Shown piece by piece: positions 1 to 6,571 of a stretch of 30,323 nucleotides of DNA; positions within the stretch are counted from its first letter, which is position 1, and every line of letters starts with the position of its first letter. A program made the position numbers and the translations under genes. The notes beneath the pieces are model-generated. The model made no database searches. It had not been told where the DNA came from and saw only the letters and a list, made by a program, of their open reading frames with translations. The DNA comes from a virus: positions 1 to 30,323 of IMG/VR virus record IMGVR_UViG_3300009001_000057; one strand, written 5' to 3'.

Positions 1-297
1 ATGGACGCTGCTCACCTGATGAAGACGGTGAACCTGATGGACGCTAACATCGAGGGCGAGGTGAGCATTCACGTTGTCCATGACAGCTATGGTTGCCACG
101 CAGCCGACGTCCCCATGCTCAACACCGTACTGCGTATGGCTTTTGTCGAGATGTACTCTCAGCCGGTCCTCGAGACCTTCCGGGAGAACATCTACAGCCA
201 GCTCGATGACTACAACCAGACTGAACTGGAGGAACTCCCTGAACCAGGTAACCTAGATCTGAGCTTGGTGCAGGACTCGTCCTTCTTCTTTGCGTAG
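1..297 (+). CDS. T7-like single-subunit RNA polymerase, C-terminal fragment (5' end outside window)
   Basis: This is the last 98 codons of a phage DNA-directed RNA polymerase of the T7 gp1 type, which transcribes the phage middle and late genes. The HDS triad at residues 27-29 matches T7 motif C (H811-D812-S813, with the catalytic Asp). The preceding HLMKTV segment matches the T7 region just before that motif, and the protein ends in FFFA, like the FAFA carboxy terminus of T7 RNA polymerase, whose terminal residues lie near the active site. The methionine at base 1 aligns inside the T7 protein, so it is not the real start: the gene is cut by the window edge. The promoter-specificity loop lies upstream and cannot be inspected. 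Two promoter-like repeats follow at once. Confidence 0.93.
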   Translation: MDAAHLMKTVNLMDANIEGEVSIHVVHDSYGCHAADVPMLNTVLRMAFVEMYSQPVLETFRENIYSQLDDYNQTELEELPEPGNLDLSLVQDSSFFFA

Positions 298-319
298 AAA
301 CCACCACCTTAAGAGAGAC
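297..319 (+). promoter_or_regulatory. Candidate phage RNA polymerase promoter, copy 1
   Basis: This is a 23-bp unit starting GAAACCACCACC and ending TTAAGAGAGAC. It recurs 30 bp downstream with a single mismatch. The 3' part resembles the T7 promoter core and initiation region (TATAGGGAGA), with +1 probably the G at 313. It sits directly behind the RNA polymerase stop codon, where T7 carries phi1.1A/B-type promoters. The assignment is by position, length, recurrence and partial similarity; no transcript data support it. Confidence 0.6.
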
Positions 320-326
320 GCTATCA

Positions 327-349
327 GAAACCACCACCATAAGAGAGAC
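327..349 (+). promoter_or_regulatory. Candidate phage RNA polymerase promoter, copy 2
   Basis: This is the second copy of the 23-bp repeat, with A instead of T at 339. The likely +1 is the G at 343, which would give a 22-nt leader before the ATG at 365. The leader contains GAGAGG at 355-360, a Shine-Dalgarno-like sequence. Tandem promoters here would drive the DNA-metabolism operon. Confidence 0.6.
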
Positions 350-364
350 TGAAAGAGAGGCCCT

Positions 365-631
365 ATGCCCTTCAACCCTGATAACTTTAACAACCACGGC
401 GTTGCTGAGGCAGCGGGTGCGGCTATGACAGTCGTGTCTTCGGTTCAGCATCTACCAGCAGAGACTCAGGTTCATGCCTTAGTCGCCGCTGCGGTGGTAA
501 CCATGGACGCTCTCGGACTACCTATCTCCGAGACCGTCGCCAAGACCAACAACCTTCTTAACAGCGCGTGGAATGCGGACAGCCCTGAGGCGTGGGCACT
601 GCGTGACTACGTACATGGAGAACTGAAATGA
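365..631 (+). CDS. Hypothetical protein, first gene after RNA polymerase
   Basis: An 88-aa protein I do not recognise. The ATG at 365 has GAGAGG about 4 nt upstream and lies 15 nt after promoter-like copy 2, so this is the first gene of the middle operon. The sequence is alanine-rich and likely all-helical (residues about 12-55), with no signal peptide or cysteines. The next gene starts inside its stop codon (ATGA overlap at 628), which points to translational coupling. In T7 the same position carries small genes that modify host functions, but no similarity to T7 gp1.1-gp2 is visible, so the role is unknown. Confidence 0.7.
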   Translation: MPFNPDNFNNHGVAEAAGAAMTVVSSVQHLPAETQVHALVAAAVVTMDALGLPISETVAKTNNLLNSAWNADSPEAWALRDYVHGELK

Positions 632-810
632 GAACAGTAGACCACACTGACCTCGACCCACCTGTCGATTACCAGACGCTGAACAATGCCCAACTGAGCT
701 TGTGCGCCAATCAGTGCCGTCGAGCAGGCTTACCCCTTCCGCTGGACCTACTCGCTGAGATGGATCAACGCGGCTGGGACACCAATGACTACCAACACGG
801 AGACTATTAA
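628..810 (+). CDS. Hypothetical small protein upstream of ssDNA-binding protein
   Basis: A 60-aa acidic protein of unknown function. Its ATG overlaps the previous stop (ATGA), with GGAG at 617-620 as a well-spaced ribosome-binding site, and its TAA overlaps the start of the gp2.5-like gene (TAATG at 808-812). It is therefore a coupled member of the operon. It has two cysteines in the middle (LCANQC) but no recognisable domain. It sits where T7 encodes gp2, the 64-aa host RNA polymerase inhibitor, and is of similar size, but I see no sequence similarity; a gp2-like role is speculation. Confidence 0.68.
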   Translation: MRTVDHTDLDPPVDYQTLNNAQLSLCANQCRRAGLPLPLDLLAEMDQRGWDTNDYQHGDY

Positions 811-1442
811 TGGCTAAATATCCTATTCACACCACCGGCGTACACACCGCCGTGTACCCTCACCTGCACCGGGAAGACCCTGAGTACGGTGACTACAAGG
901 TTACCTTCCGTCTGACTGAGGAAGAGGCTCAAGAGTTCATCAAGGTTCACGACTCCCTGATGCCGGTCGCCCGTGATATGTGGAACGGAAAGGGCAAGCA
1001 GGTTGACTTTGCTGGCTCACCCATCCGACCCGAAGAGGACGAAAACGAAGAGCCTACCGGCCAGTGGCTTGTGACTTTCAAGGTCAAAGCTACAGGTCAG
1101 AACCGGAACACCGGTGAGACTTGGGATAACACTCCCGACATGGTTGATGCCTCAGGCAAACGTATCGAAGGCGACCGCCCCCGAGTAGGCGGTGGCTCCA
1201 AGGTAGCTGTGGCATATCAGGCTTACCCATGGTACGGCACCAGCAAGATCGTCAAGGGTGCAGGCGTAAGCTTCCGCCTCAAGGCTGTACAGATCGTCGA
1301 GCTGGTTGAGTTCGGTGGCGGCGGCGGTTCCTTCGGTGTTGTCGAGGGTGGCTACGTGGCTCCTGAAGCACCTGCTGGTAACAGCTCAGGGTTCGCAGAC
1401 CGCTCTGAGGAAAGCGGTTCCACTATGGACCCGGACTTCTAA
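810..1442 (+). CDS. Single-stranded DNA-binding protein, T7 gp2.5-like
   Basis: A 210-aa protein (T7 gp2.5 is 232 aa) that should coat single-stranded DNA and coordinate polymerase and primase-helicase at the fork. The N-terminal two thirds read as the beta-rich OB-fold core, including the conserved-looking stretch KVAVAYQAYPWYG and a following beta segment with VELVEF. A glycine-rich linker (GGGGGSFG, residues about 169-176) leads to an acidic tail ending MDPDF. T7 gp2.5 also ends in an acidic tail with a terminal Phe, which contacts gp4 and gp5. The start overlaps the preceding TAA. Placement just before endonuclease I is exactly that of T7 gene 2.5. Confidence 0.88.
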   Translation: MAKYPIHTTGVHTAVYPHLHREDPEYGDYKVTFRLTEEEAQEFIKVHDSLMPVARDMWNGKGKQVDFAGSPIRPEEDENEEPTGQWLVTFKVKATGQNRNTGETWDNTPDMVDASGKRIEGDRPRVGGGSKVAVAYQAYPWYGTSKIVKGAGVSFRLKAVQIVELVEFGGGGGSFGVVEGGYVAPEAPAGNSSGFADRSEESGSTMDPDF

Positions 1443-1443
1443 G

Positions 1444-1893
1444 ATGCCATCCAAGAACAAGACTAGGATGACATCGCTGGGCTATCGCTCGGGCTTTGAG
1501 GAACGCATCGCGTCGTCTCTCGAGGCCCGGGAGTCACCCTTTGCCTATGAACCTGGAACCGTTAAGTATCTGATCCACCGGTACACCCGCTTCCGGCCTG
1601 ACTTTGTTCTCCCTAATGGCATCGTCATTGAGGCCAAGGGGTGGTTCCAATCCGCCGACAGGACAAAGCACCTCCGGCTGCGTGAAGAGCACCCACAGAT
1701 TGACTTGCGGTTCGTCTTCCAGAACTCCCGTCAACTACTCAGCAAGGCAAGCAAGACCTCCTATGGTCTCTGGGCTGATAAGTACGGCTTCAAGTATGCT
1801 CACAAGGACATACCTGATGAGTGGCTGACAGAGGACAGTGAGTCCACCCGGATCTCCAAGGACTACATCAAAGGACTGGGGTGGTTACCATGA
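1444..1893 (+). CDS. Endonuclease I (Holliday-junction resolvase), T7 gp3-like
   Basis: A 149-aa protein, the same length as T7 gp3, which cuts branched DNA and degrades host DNA to supply nucleotides. The ATG at 1444 follows the gp2.5-like stop by one base; an upstream in-frame start at 1306 would run through the gp2.5-like gene in another frame and was rejected. The PD-(D/E)xK residues are in place: E20 in SGFEERI, D53 in RPDFVLP, E63 and K65 in VIEAKG, matching T7 E20, D55, E65 and K67. The SYG and IPDEW segments near the end also match T7. Its stop overlaps the amidase ATG. Confidence 0.95.
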   Translation: MPSKNKTRMTSLGYRSGFEERIASSLEARESPFAYEPGTVKYLIHRYTRFRPDFVLPNGIVIEAKGWFQSADRTKHLRLREEHPQIDLRFVFQNSRQLLSKASKTSYGLWADKYGFKYAHKDIPDEWLTEDSESTRISKDYIKGLGWLP

Positions 1894-2345
1894 GCAACTC
1901 CCGCAAGATTAACATGCTGGTGATTCACTGCTCGTGGACACCGCCTGAGATGGACATCGGCACCAGTACAATCAGACGCTGGCATCGGGCTAACGGATGG
2001 CTGGACATCGGCTACCACTACGTCATCAAGCGTGATGGCACGGTCGAGAACGGTCGCCCAGCGCATCAGCAAGGTGCTCATGCTCGCGGCTACAACCGGC
2101 ACAGCTTGGGCATATGCCTGATCGGTGGCAAGGGTGCGGATGGTAACGACGAGAGGAACTTCACCGAGGCTCAGTACAAATCCCTGAGAGAGCTGATTGC
2201 TCGGCTTAAGGATGAGCATCCCATCGAGGACATCGTAGGTCACTGCGATCTAGACGACAACAAGACATGCCCTACCTTCGACGTTGGCGCATGGCTATCC
2301 CAAGGAAAGGACACCGACAATGACTCAGACAACGAAAGTGCTTAG
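1890..2345 (+). CDS. N-acetylmuramoyl-L-alanine amidase (T7 lysozyme, gp3.5-like)
   Basis: A 151-aa zinc amidase, the same length as T7 lysozyme. It cleaves the bond between muramic acid and the peptide stem for cell lysis, and in T7 it also binds and inhibits the phage RNA polymerase. Zinc ligands H13 (VIHCSW), H118 (VGHCDL) and C127 (KTCPTF) and catalytic Y42 and K125 match T7 H17, H122, C130, Y46 and K128. The WLDIGYHYVIKRDGTVE stretch is typical of the family. I chose the ATG at 1890, overlapping the endonuclease stop, over the GTG at 1881 because it gives the T7 length. No signal peptide is present, so it needs a holin for access to the wall. Polymerase inhibition is inferred from T7 only. 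Confidence 0.95.
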   Translation: MSNSRKINMLVIHCSWTPPEMDIGTSTIRRWHRANGWLDIGYHYVIKRDGTVENGRPAHQQGAHARGYNRHSLGICLIGGKGADGNDERNFTEAQYKSLRELIARLKDEHPIEDIVGHCDLDDNKTCPTFDVGAWLSQGKDTDNDSDNESA

Positions 2346-2517
2346 TCACTTGATGAAGCATGGCCCTATCAGCAAGCGAGAAGCCAGCATGCACTACCAG
2401 ATTGACCACCTTCCTGTGGTGATCCGTGAGCTGCGTAAGGCTGGGCACTACATCAACACGGAGATGCATACCGATCCCAACGGTGTACGCTACTCCCGCT
2501 ACCGCTTGAATAAGTAG
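2320..2517 (+). CDS. Small helix-turn-helix protein
   Basis: A 65-aa protein whose first 26 bases lie inside the amidase gene in another frame. The ATG at 2320 is preceded by AAGGAAAGG (2302-2310), better than an upstream in-frame ATG at 2284. The middle reads as a winged helix-turn-helix: KVLSHLMKHGPISKREA, a short second helix, then LPVVIRELRKAGHYI followed by a beta wing ending RYRLNK. This resembles the HTH_39 family found in many phages and prophages. It may bind DNA, possibly as a small regulator, but no target can be deduced. It is encoded just before the primase-helicase. Confidence 0.75.
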   Translation: MTQTTKVLSHLMKHGPISKREASMHYQIDHLPVVIRELRKAGHYINTEMHTDPNGVRYSRYRLNK

Positions 2518-2524
2518 AGCCACC

Positions 2525-4183
2525 ATGGCTGACGACAGTACGTTCATACAGCATGAGCCTTGCCCCGCCTGTGGGAGTAAGGATAACCTGGCGCGATACT
2601 CGGATGGTTCCGGGTATTGCTTCGGGTGTAAGCATCACGAGAAGGGGGAGGGTCAATCACGACCCATGCCCTCGACACCACCGAAGGAAACAGCCATGCT
2701 GACCGACCTCGAGATACTCCCCATTCCTTCCCGGAAGATCACGAAGAAAACTTGTGAACGCTTCGGGTATGCTATGGGTAAGGACAAGGCCGACAAGACC
2801 TGCCATGTATCACCATACTATGTCGATGGACGGCTTGTCGCTCAGCACCTGCGCTATCCTCACAAGAAGTTCAAGATCGTAGGCGACACTTCAAACCTCC
2901 CCTTCTTTGGCCAGAAGCATTGCAGTGGGAGCGGTCGCCGGATCGTAGTGACTGAGGGTCAGCTTGATGCCATGGCTGTGGACCAAGTCTTGGGTAACTC
3001 ATGGCCTGTCGTTAGCATACCGCATGGCACTGGTTCAGCGGTTAAGACTGTAAAGAATAACATCGCATTCCTTGAGGGGTACGACGAGGTCGTGTTCATG
3101 TTTGACATGGATGAGCCGGGGCAAGAGGCAGCAGTTGAATGCGCCCTCTTACTCAGTCCGGGTAAGGCGAAGATTGCCACGCTCCCCCTCAAGGATGCAT
3201 CGGAATGTCTTGTCCAAGGGCAGACCAAAGCCATCACCTCCGCCGTGTGGGAAGCAACTCCCTATCGGCCTGATGGTCTGGTTCGCGTCTCTGATATCAA
3301 AGAGGATGCCTTAGCCCCCTTGGAGATGGGCCTGCCGTGGCCGTGGGAAGGACTTACAAAGGCTACCTATGGTCGCCACCGTGGTCAGGTGATCACGCTT
3401 GGTGCCGGTACAGGTATCGGTAAGTCTGATGTGTTCACGCAGATCATAGCCCACACCATCGCCGACAAGGAGCAGGGAGGCTTGGGTCTCCCCGCTGCTG
3501 TATTCTACCTGGAGCAGATGCCCAAAGAGACAGTCCGACGCATCGCAGGTAAGACTGCGGGCCGTCCATTCCATGTTCCCCTCGAGGAAGGGGAGTGGTC
3601 TCAGGACGAATACACCAAGGTTATGGATGACCTTGAGAAGAAGGACCGCCTGACTTTCTACAACCACTTCGGTGAGACGGATTGGTCTGTGATCGAAGGG
3701 CACATCCGTTACCTGTACCTAGCCGAGGGTGTTCTTGATTTCTTCATTGACCACCTGACCGCTATGGCTGACCCGGAGAACGAGAAGGAATCTCTTGAGA
3801 CCCTGATGAAGGAAGTGGCGACACTGGCTCAGGAGCTGGAGATCACGATCTGCATGATCTCCCATCTGACCACCCCTGACAAGGGCAAGTCCCACGAAGA
3901 AGGGGGACGGGTTACTATTCGTCAGTTCAAGGGCAGTCGCAGCATTGGCTTCTGGTCCCACGTGATGATTGGCCTCGAGAGAGACCAGCAGTCTGACGAT
4001 GATCAGCTCAAGAACATCACGACCATGCGTATCCTGAAGGAGCGATACACGGGGAGAGGTACAGGTTCGCTTGTTTATCTCCAGTATGATCACTCCACTG
4101 GCATGCTCCATGAGATCGATAGCCTGCCTGATACGGAAGGGTTCCAAGATCACACCAGAGTAGCTGCCTCGGCAGACTTCTAG
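2525..4183 (+). CDS. DNA primase-helicase, T7 gp4-like
   Basis: A 552-aa bifunctional replication protein (T7 gp4A is 566 aa) that unwinds DNA at the fork and makes RNA primers. An N-terminal zinc site is formed by C13, C16, C32 and C35. A TOPRIM primase core follows, with the acidic residue in VVTEGQLDA and the FDMDEPG metal site. The RecA-like helicase domain starts at about residue 285 with Walker A GAGTGIGKSD (about 293-302), Walker B in FFIDHLTAM, and the SHLTTPDKGKSHEEGG and RILKERYTG motifs shared with T7. The protein ends in ASADF, an acidic tail with a terminal aromatic like T7 gp4, which contacts the polymerase. An internal start at M58 probably yields a helicase-only form. Confidence 0.96.
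   Translation: MADDSTFIQHEPCPACGSKDNLARYSDGSGYCFGCKHHEKGEGQSRPMPSTPPKETAMLTDLEILPIPSRKITKKTCERFGYAMGKDKADKTCHVSPYYVDGRLVAQHLRYPHKKFKIVGDTSNLPFFGQKHCSGSGRRIVVTEGQLDAMAVDQVLGNSWPVVSIPHGTGSAVKTVKNNIAFLEGYDEVVFMFDMDEPGQEAAVECALLLSPGKAKIATLPLKDASECLVQGQTKAITSAVWEATPYRPDGLVRVSDIKEDALAPLEMGLPWPWEGLTKATYGRHRGQVITLGAGTGIGKSDVFTQIIAHTIADKEQGGLGLPAAVFYLEQMPKETVRRIAGKTAGRPFHVPLEEGEWSQDEYTKVMDDLEKKDRLTFYNHFGETDWSVIEGHIRYLYLAEGVLDFFIDHLTAMADPENEKESLETLMKEVATLAQELEITICMISHLTTPDKGKSHEEGGRVTIRQFKGSRSIGFWSHVMIGLERDQQSDDDQLKNITTMRILKERYTGRGTGSLVYLQYDHSTGMLHEIDSLPDTEGFQDHTRVAASADF
2683..2698 (+). promoter_or_regulatory. Internal ribosome-binding site and ATG for a helicase-only (gp4B-like) product
   Basis: GAAGGAAA at 2683-2690 lies 5 nt before an ATG at 2696, in frame with the primase-helicase as codon 58. 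In T7 the same gene has an internal start at M64 that makes the 4B helicase lacking the zinc domain. Starting here would remove the four zinc cysteines and give a 495-aa protein ending at 4183. Confidence 0.6.
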
Positions 4184-4216
4184 TTCCAACAACCACACAA
4201 TGAGAGGAGGCGCGAT

Positions 4217-6049
4217 ATGTCACGTCTTGTATTCGATATCGAGACCAATGGTTTTCTCGACGTAACCGACCGTGTCCATTGCATCGTGGTCTATGACCTC
4301 GACGATGAACGCGCCTACAGTTTCTCTGCTGACACCTCGCTTGACGGTGTCGACGGGACGATTGACGAGGGCCTAGCAATGCTCTCGGAAGCTGACACTG
4401 TGATCGGCCATAACATCCTAGGCTTCGATCTTCCAGCCCTCTCCAAGGTGTACCCTGAGTGGGACGGTGCGACTGGCGAGGTGCTCGACACCCTTGTTCT
4501 TTCACGCCTCAAGTACCCGCACCTCCGGGGCTTGGACTTTGCCAAGCGAGCTACTGTGGCTGACTATCCCATCACTGGTAAGGACATTGGTTCCCACTCA
4601 TTGAGGGCTTGGGGCCTGCGCCTCAAGAACCACAAGGACGACTACGACGGAGGCTGGGAACACCTGTCACAGGACATGCTGGACTACTGCGTGCAGGACG
4701 TGATGGTTAACGTCGCGTTGTACCAGAAGCTTGAAGACCTCCTCGAGACAGCTCCTACTGCTGTTCACCTTGAGCATGAGACCTTCAAGATTGTCCACCG
4801 CCAGTCCGAGCACGGCTTCCTGTTTGACATGCAGTCTGCTCAGGACCTGTATGGTGATCTGGTTGCACGGCGTGAAGAGTTGCGTACTCAGTTGATCGAC
4901 CGCTTTGGTACTTGGTATGAGAGCGGCGGTGAGTTCACTCCCAAGGTGAACAACAAGAAGCTGGGGTACACCAAGGGCGAGACAGTGACCAAGGTTAAGG
5001 TCATTGAGTTCAACCCCTCCTCGCTCCAGCACATTGCCAACCGGTTCAAGACTGAGTACGGCTGGAAGCCTACTGAGTTCACACCTGATGGTCGTCCCAA
5101 GATGGATGAAAGCATCCTGTCTACTCTGGACTACCCTGAGGCCAAGATGATTGGTGAGTACCTACTGCTACAGAAGAGGTGCGGACAGCTTGCTGAAGGT
5201 AAGCAGGCATTGATGCACTCAGTCTCACCAGAGGATGGTCGCATCCATGGCTACATCAACACCAATGGCGCAGTGACAGGACGCATGACCCACTCCAAGC
5301 CTAACCTGGCGCAGATCCCCGGGAACCGATCTCCTTACGGTGAGAGGTTTCGATCTCTTATGACAGTTCCTGAGGACATGAAGCTAGTCGGCATCGACGC
5401 CTCTGGCTTGGAGCTGCGTATGCTGGCTCACTACATGGGCGCATATGACAACGGTGAGTACGCACAGGTCGTAGCTGAAGGTGATGTACACTCAGCCAAC
5501 CAAGCGGCGGCTGGGCTTGAGACGCGTGATCAGGCCAAGACGTTCATCTATGCGTTCCTGTATGGAGCAGGCATCCCGAAGCTGGGGTCGATTGTGGCTC
5601 CTGATGAAAGCTCTTCCGAGCAGGCTAAGGTTGGTGGTGCATTGCGTCATCGTTTCCTGAAGTCGCTACCCGCACTCAGTTACTTGATCAACGACGTGCA
5701 GGCGGCGGCTAAGAAGAAGGACTCCTTGCTCGGCTTGGATAAGCGTATCATCCCTGTCCGCTCACAGCATGCAGCCCTCAACACGTTGCTCCAAGGAGCG
5801 GGTGCCGTTGTCATGAAGCAGGCCCTTGTCCATCTGGATGCGACCCTGCGTAAGCATGTCGGTGACAATGACTACGAGTTCGTAGCCAACGTCCACGACG
5901 AATGGCAGATCGAGTGTGACTCCAAGTTTGCTGAGGACATCGGCAAGGCTGGTGTCTCTTCTATTGAACAGGCAGGGCGGTCCTTGGGCCTCCGCTGTCC
6001 ACTGACGGGTGACTACAACGTCGGTACTAACTGGGCGGAGACTCACTAA
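4217..6049 (+). CDS. DNA polymerase, family A, T7 gp5-like
   Basis: A 610-aa replicative polymerase with proofreading; T7 gp5 is 704 aa. Exonuclease motifs are intact: D7 and E9 in FDIETNG, the Asp in GHNILGFDLPAL, and YCVQD. Polymerase motif A is IDASGLELRMLAHYMG, motif B is RDQAKTFIYAFLYGAG, and motif C is VHDEWQIE. Motif B carries Tyr at the T7 Y526 position. The start follows GAGGAGG at 4202-4208. The stretch between FGTWY and FNPSS, where T7 has the thioredoxin-binding loop region, is clearly shorter here. Its stop overlaps the next ATG. The shorter loop raises the question whether host thioredoxin serves as processivity factor. Confidence 0.97.
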   Translation: MSRLVFDIETNGFLDVTDRVHCIVVYDLDDERAYSFSADTSLDGVDGTIDEGLAMLSEADTVIGHNILGFDLPALSKVYPEWDGATGEVLDTLVLSRLKYPHLRGLDFAKRATVADYPITGKDIGSHSLRAWGLRLKNHKDDYDGGWEHLSQDMLDYCVQDVMVNVALYQKLEDLLETAPTAVHLEHETFKIVHRQSEHGFLFDMQSAQDLYGDLVARREELRTQLIDRFGTWYESGGEFTPKVNNKKLGYTKGETVTKVKVIEFNPSSLQHIANRFKTEYGWKPTEFTPDGRPKMDESILSTLDYPEAKMIGEYLLLQKRCGQLAEGKQALMHSVSPEDGRIHGYINTNGAVTGRMTHSKPNLAQIPGNRSPYGERFRSLMTVPEDMKLVGIDASGLELRMLAHYMGAYDNGEYAQVVAEGDVHSANQAAAGLETRDQAKTFIYAFLYGAGIPKLGSIVAPDESSSEQAKVGGALRHRFLKSLPALSYLINDVQAAAKKKDSLLGLDKRIIPVRSQHAALNTLLQGAGAVVMKQALVHLDATLRKHVGDNDYEFVANVHDEWQIECDSKFAEDIGKAGVSSIEQAGRSLGLRCPLTGDYNVGTNWAETH

Positions 6050-6309
6050 TGATGCCTTCAGACTACCTATGGACCAGCCTGTATTCGTTTCTGGTCGATA
6101 TCAAAAACCTGACGATCCCTTATGCGGATTACAAGAAAGCCGAAGCTGATCTCCGTGACCAGCTTCATGGCACCTACGAATACCGGGGCAAGACTCGTCC
6201 CCTTTATCAACTATCAACATTAGAGGAATGGTTCAATGAGTACGACAGAAGCACAACAGGGGCGACCACAGAAGTCCATCAAGTACGACCGACCGAACCC
6301 GTGGCTTGA
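6049..6309 (+). CDS. Hypothetical protein behind DNA polymerase
   Basis: An 86-aa protein of unknown function. Its ATG overlaps the polymerase TAA (TAATG), and a second ATG follows directly, so the start is 6049 or 6052; GGAG of the upstream GGCGGAG is well spaced. It is tyrosine-rich and probably helical, with YLWTSLYSFLVDI near the start and a proline/threonine-rich tail. The last 74 bases overlap the next gene, which has its own strong ribosome-binding site, so the tail may be under dual constraint. T7 has small genes 5.3-5.9 in this position, but I see no similarity to them. Confidence 0.65.
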   Translation: MMPSDYLWTSLYSFLVDIKNLTIPYADYKKAEADLRDQLHGTYEYRGKTRPLYQLSTLEEWFNEYDRSTTGATTEVHQVRPTEPVA

Positions 6310-6571
6310 GTCCTGCGACGGTAAGGCTGGCGTCCGCCGTGACGACGTGAGTGAATACACGGTCACTGAGGGTAAGGACGGCGAGCATGGACTGCGTCTG
6401 AACTTCTTCACCCCCGTACTGGGCATCGTGTTCGCGAGGAACCTCGAGTCCTATGAGGAAGCTCAGGACATCGTCCGGACAATCTTGGGGCAGAGCATTC
6501 TGTACCACACTCAGTCTCGGGATACCTCTTCAGTACAGCCCTCGCTACCCTTGGACCAGTACGATGCGTGA
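6236..6571 (+). CDS. Hypothetical protein before exonuclease
   Basis: A 111-aa protein of unknown function. AGAGGAA at 6221-6227 precedes the ATG at 6236 with good spacing. It overlaps the preceding gene by 74 bases and the following exonuclease by 8 (ATGCGTGA). The middle (LRLNFFTPVLGIVFARNL) reads as beta strands followed by a helix containing EEAQDIVRTIL; the ends are polar and likely flexible. It has no membrane segment or signal peptide. The context between polymerase and 5'-3' exonuclease suggests a DNA-metabolism accessory, but nothing in the sequence shows the function. Confidence 0.68.
   Translation: MSTTEAQQGRPQKSIKYDRPNPWLESCDGKAGVRRDDVSEYTVTEGKDGEHGLRLNFFTPVLGIVFARNLESYEEAQDIVRTILGQSILYHTQSRDTSSVQPSLPLDQYDA

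Noticed and set aside
1306-1443. Upstream in-frame extension of endonuclease I
   Set aside because: It runs inside the gp2.5-like gene; start at 1444 gives the exact T7 length and alignment.
3719-4198. 159-aa minus-strand open frame opposite the helicase end
   Set aside because: Shadow of conserved helicase motifs; no start context.
4188-4216. CAACCAC followed by GAGAGGAGG before the DNA polymerase, partly like the promoter motif
   Set aside because: The TAA core is missing and the purine tract is fully explained as the polymerase Shine-Dalgarno.
6453-6563. Upstream extension of the exonuclease
   Set aside because: The extra 37 residues are the shadow of the preceding gene and do not fit the FEN fold, which begins at the LLIDGD strand.
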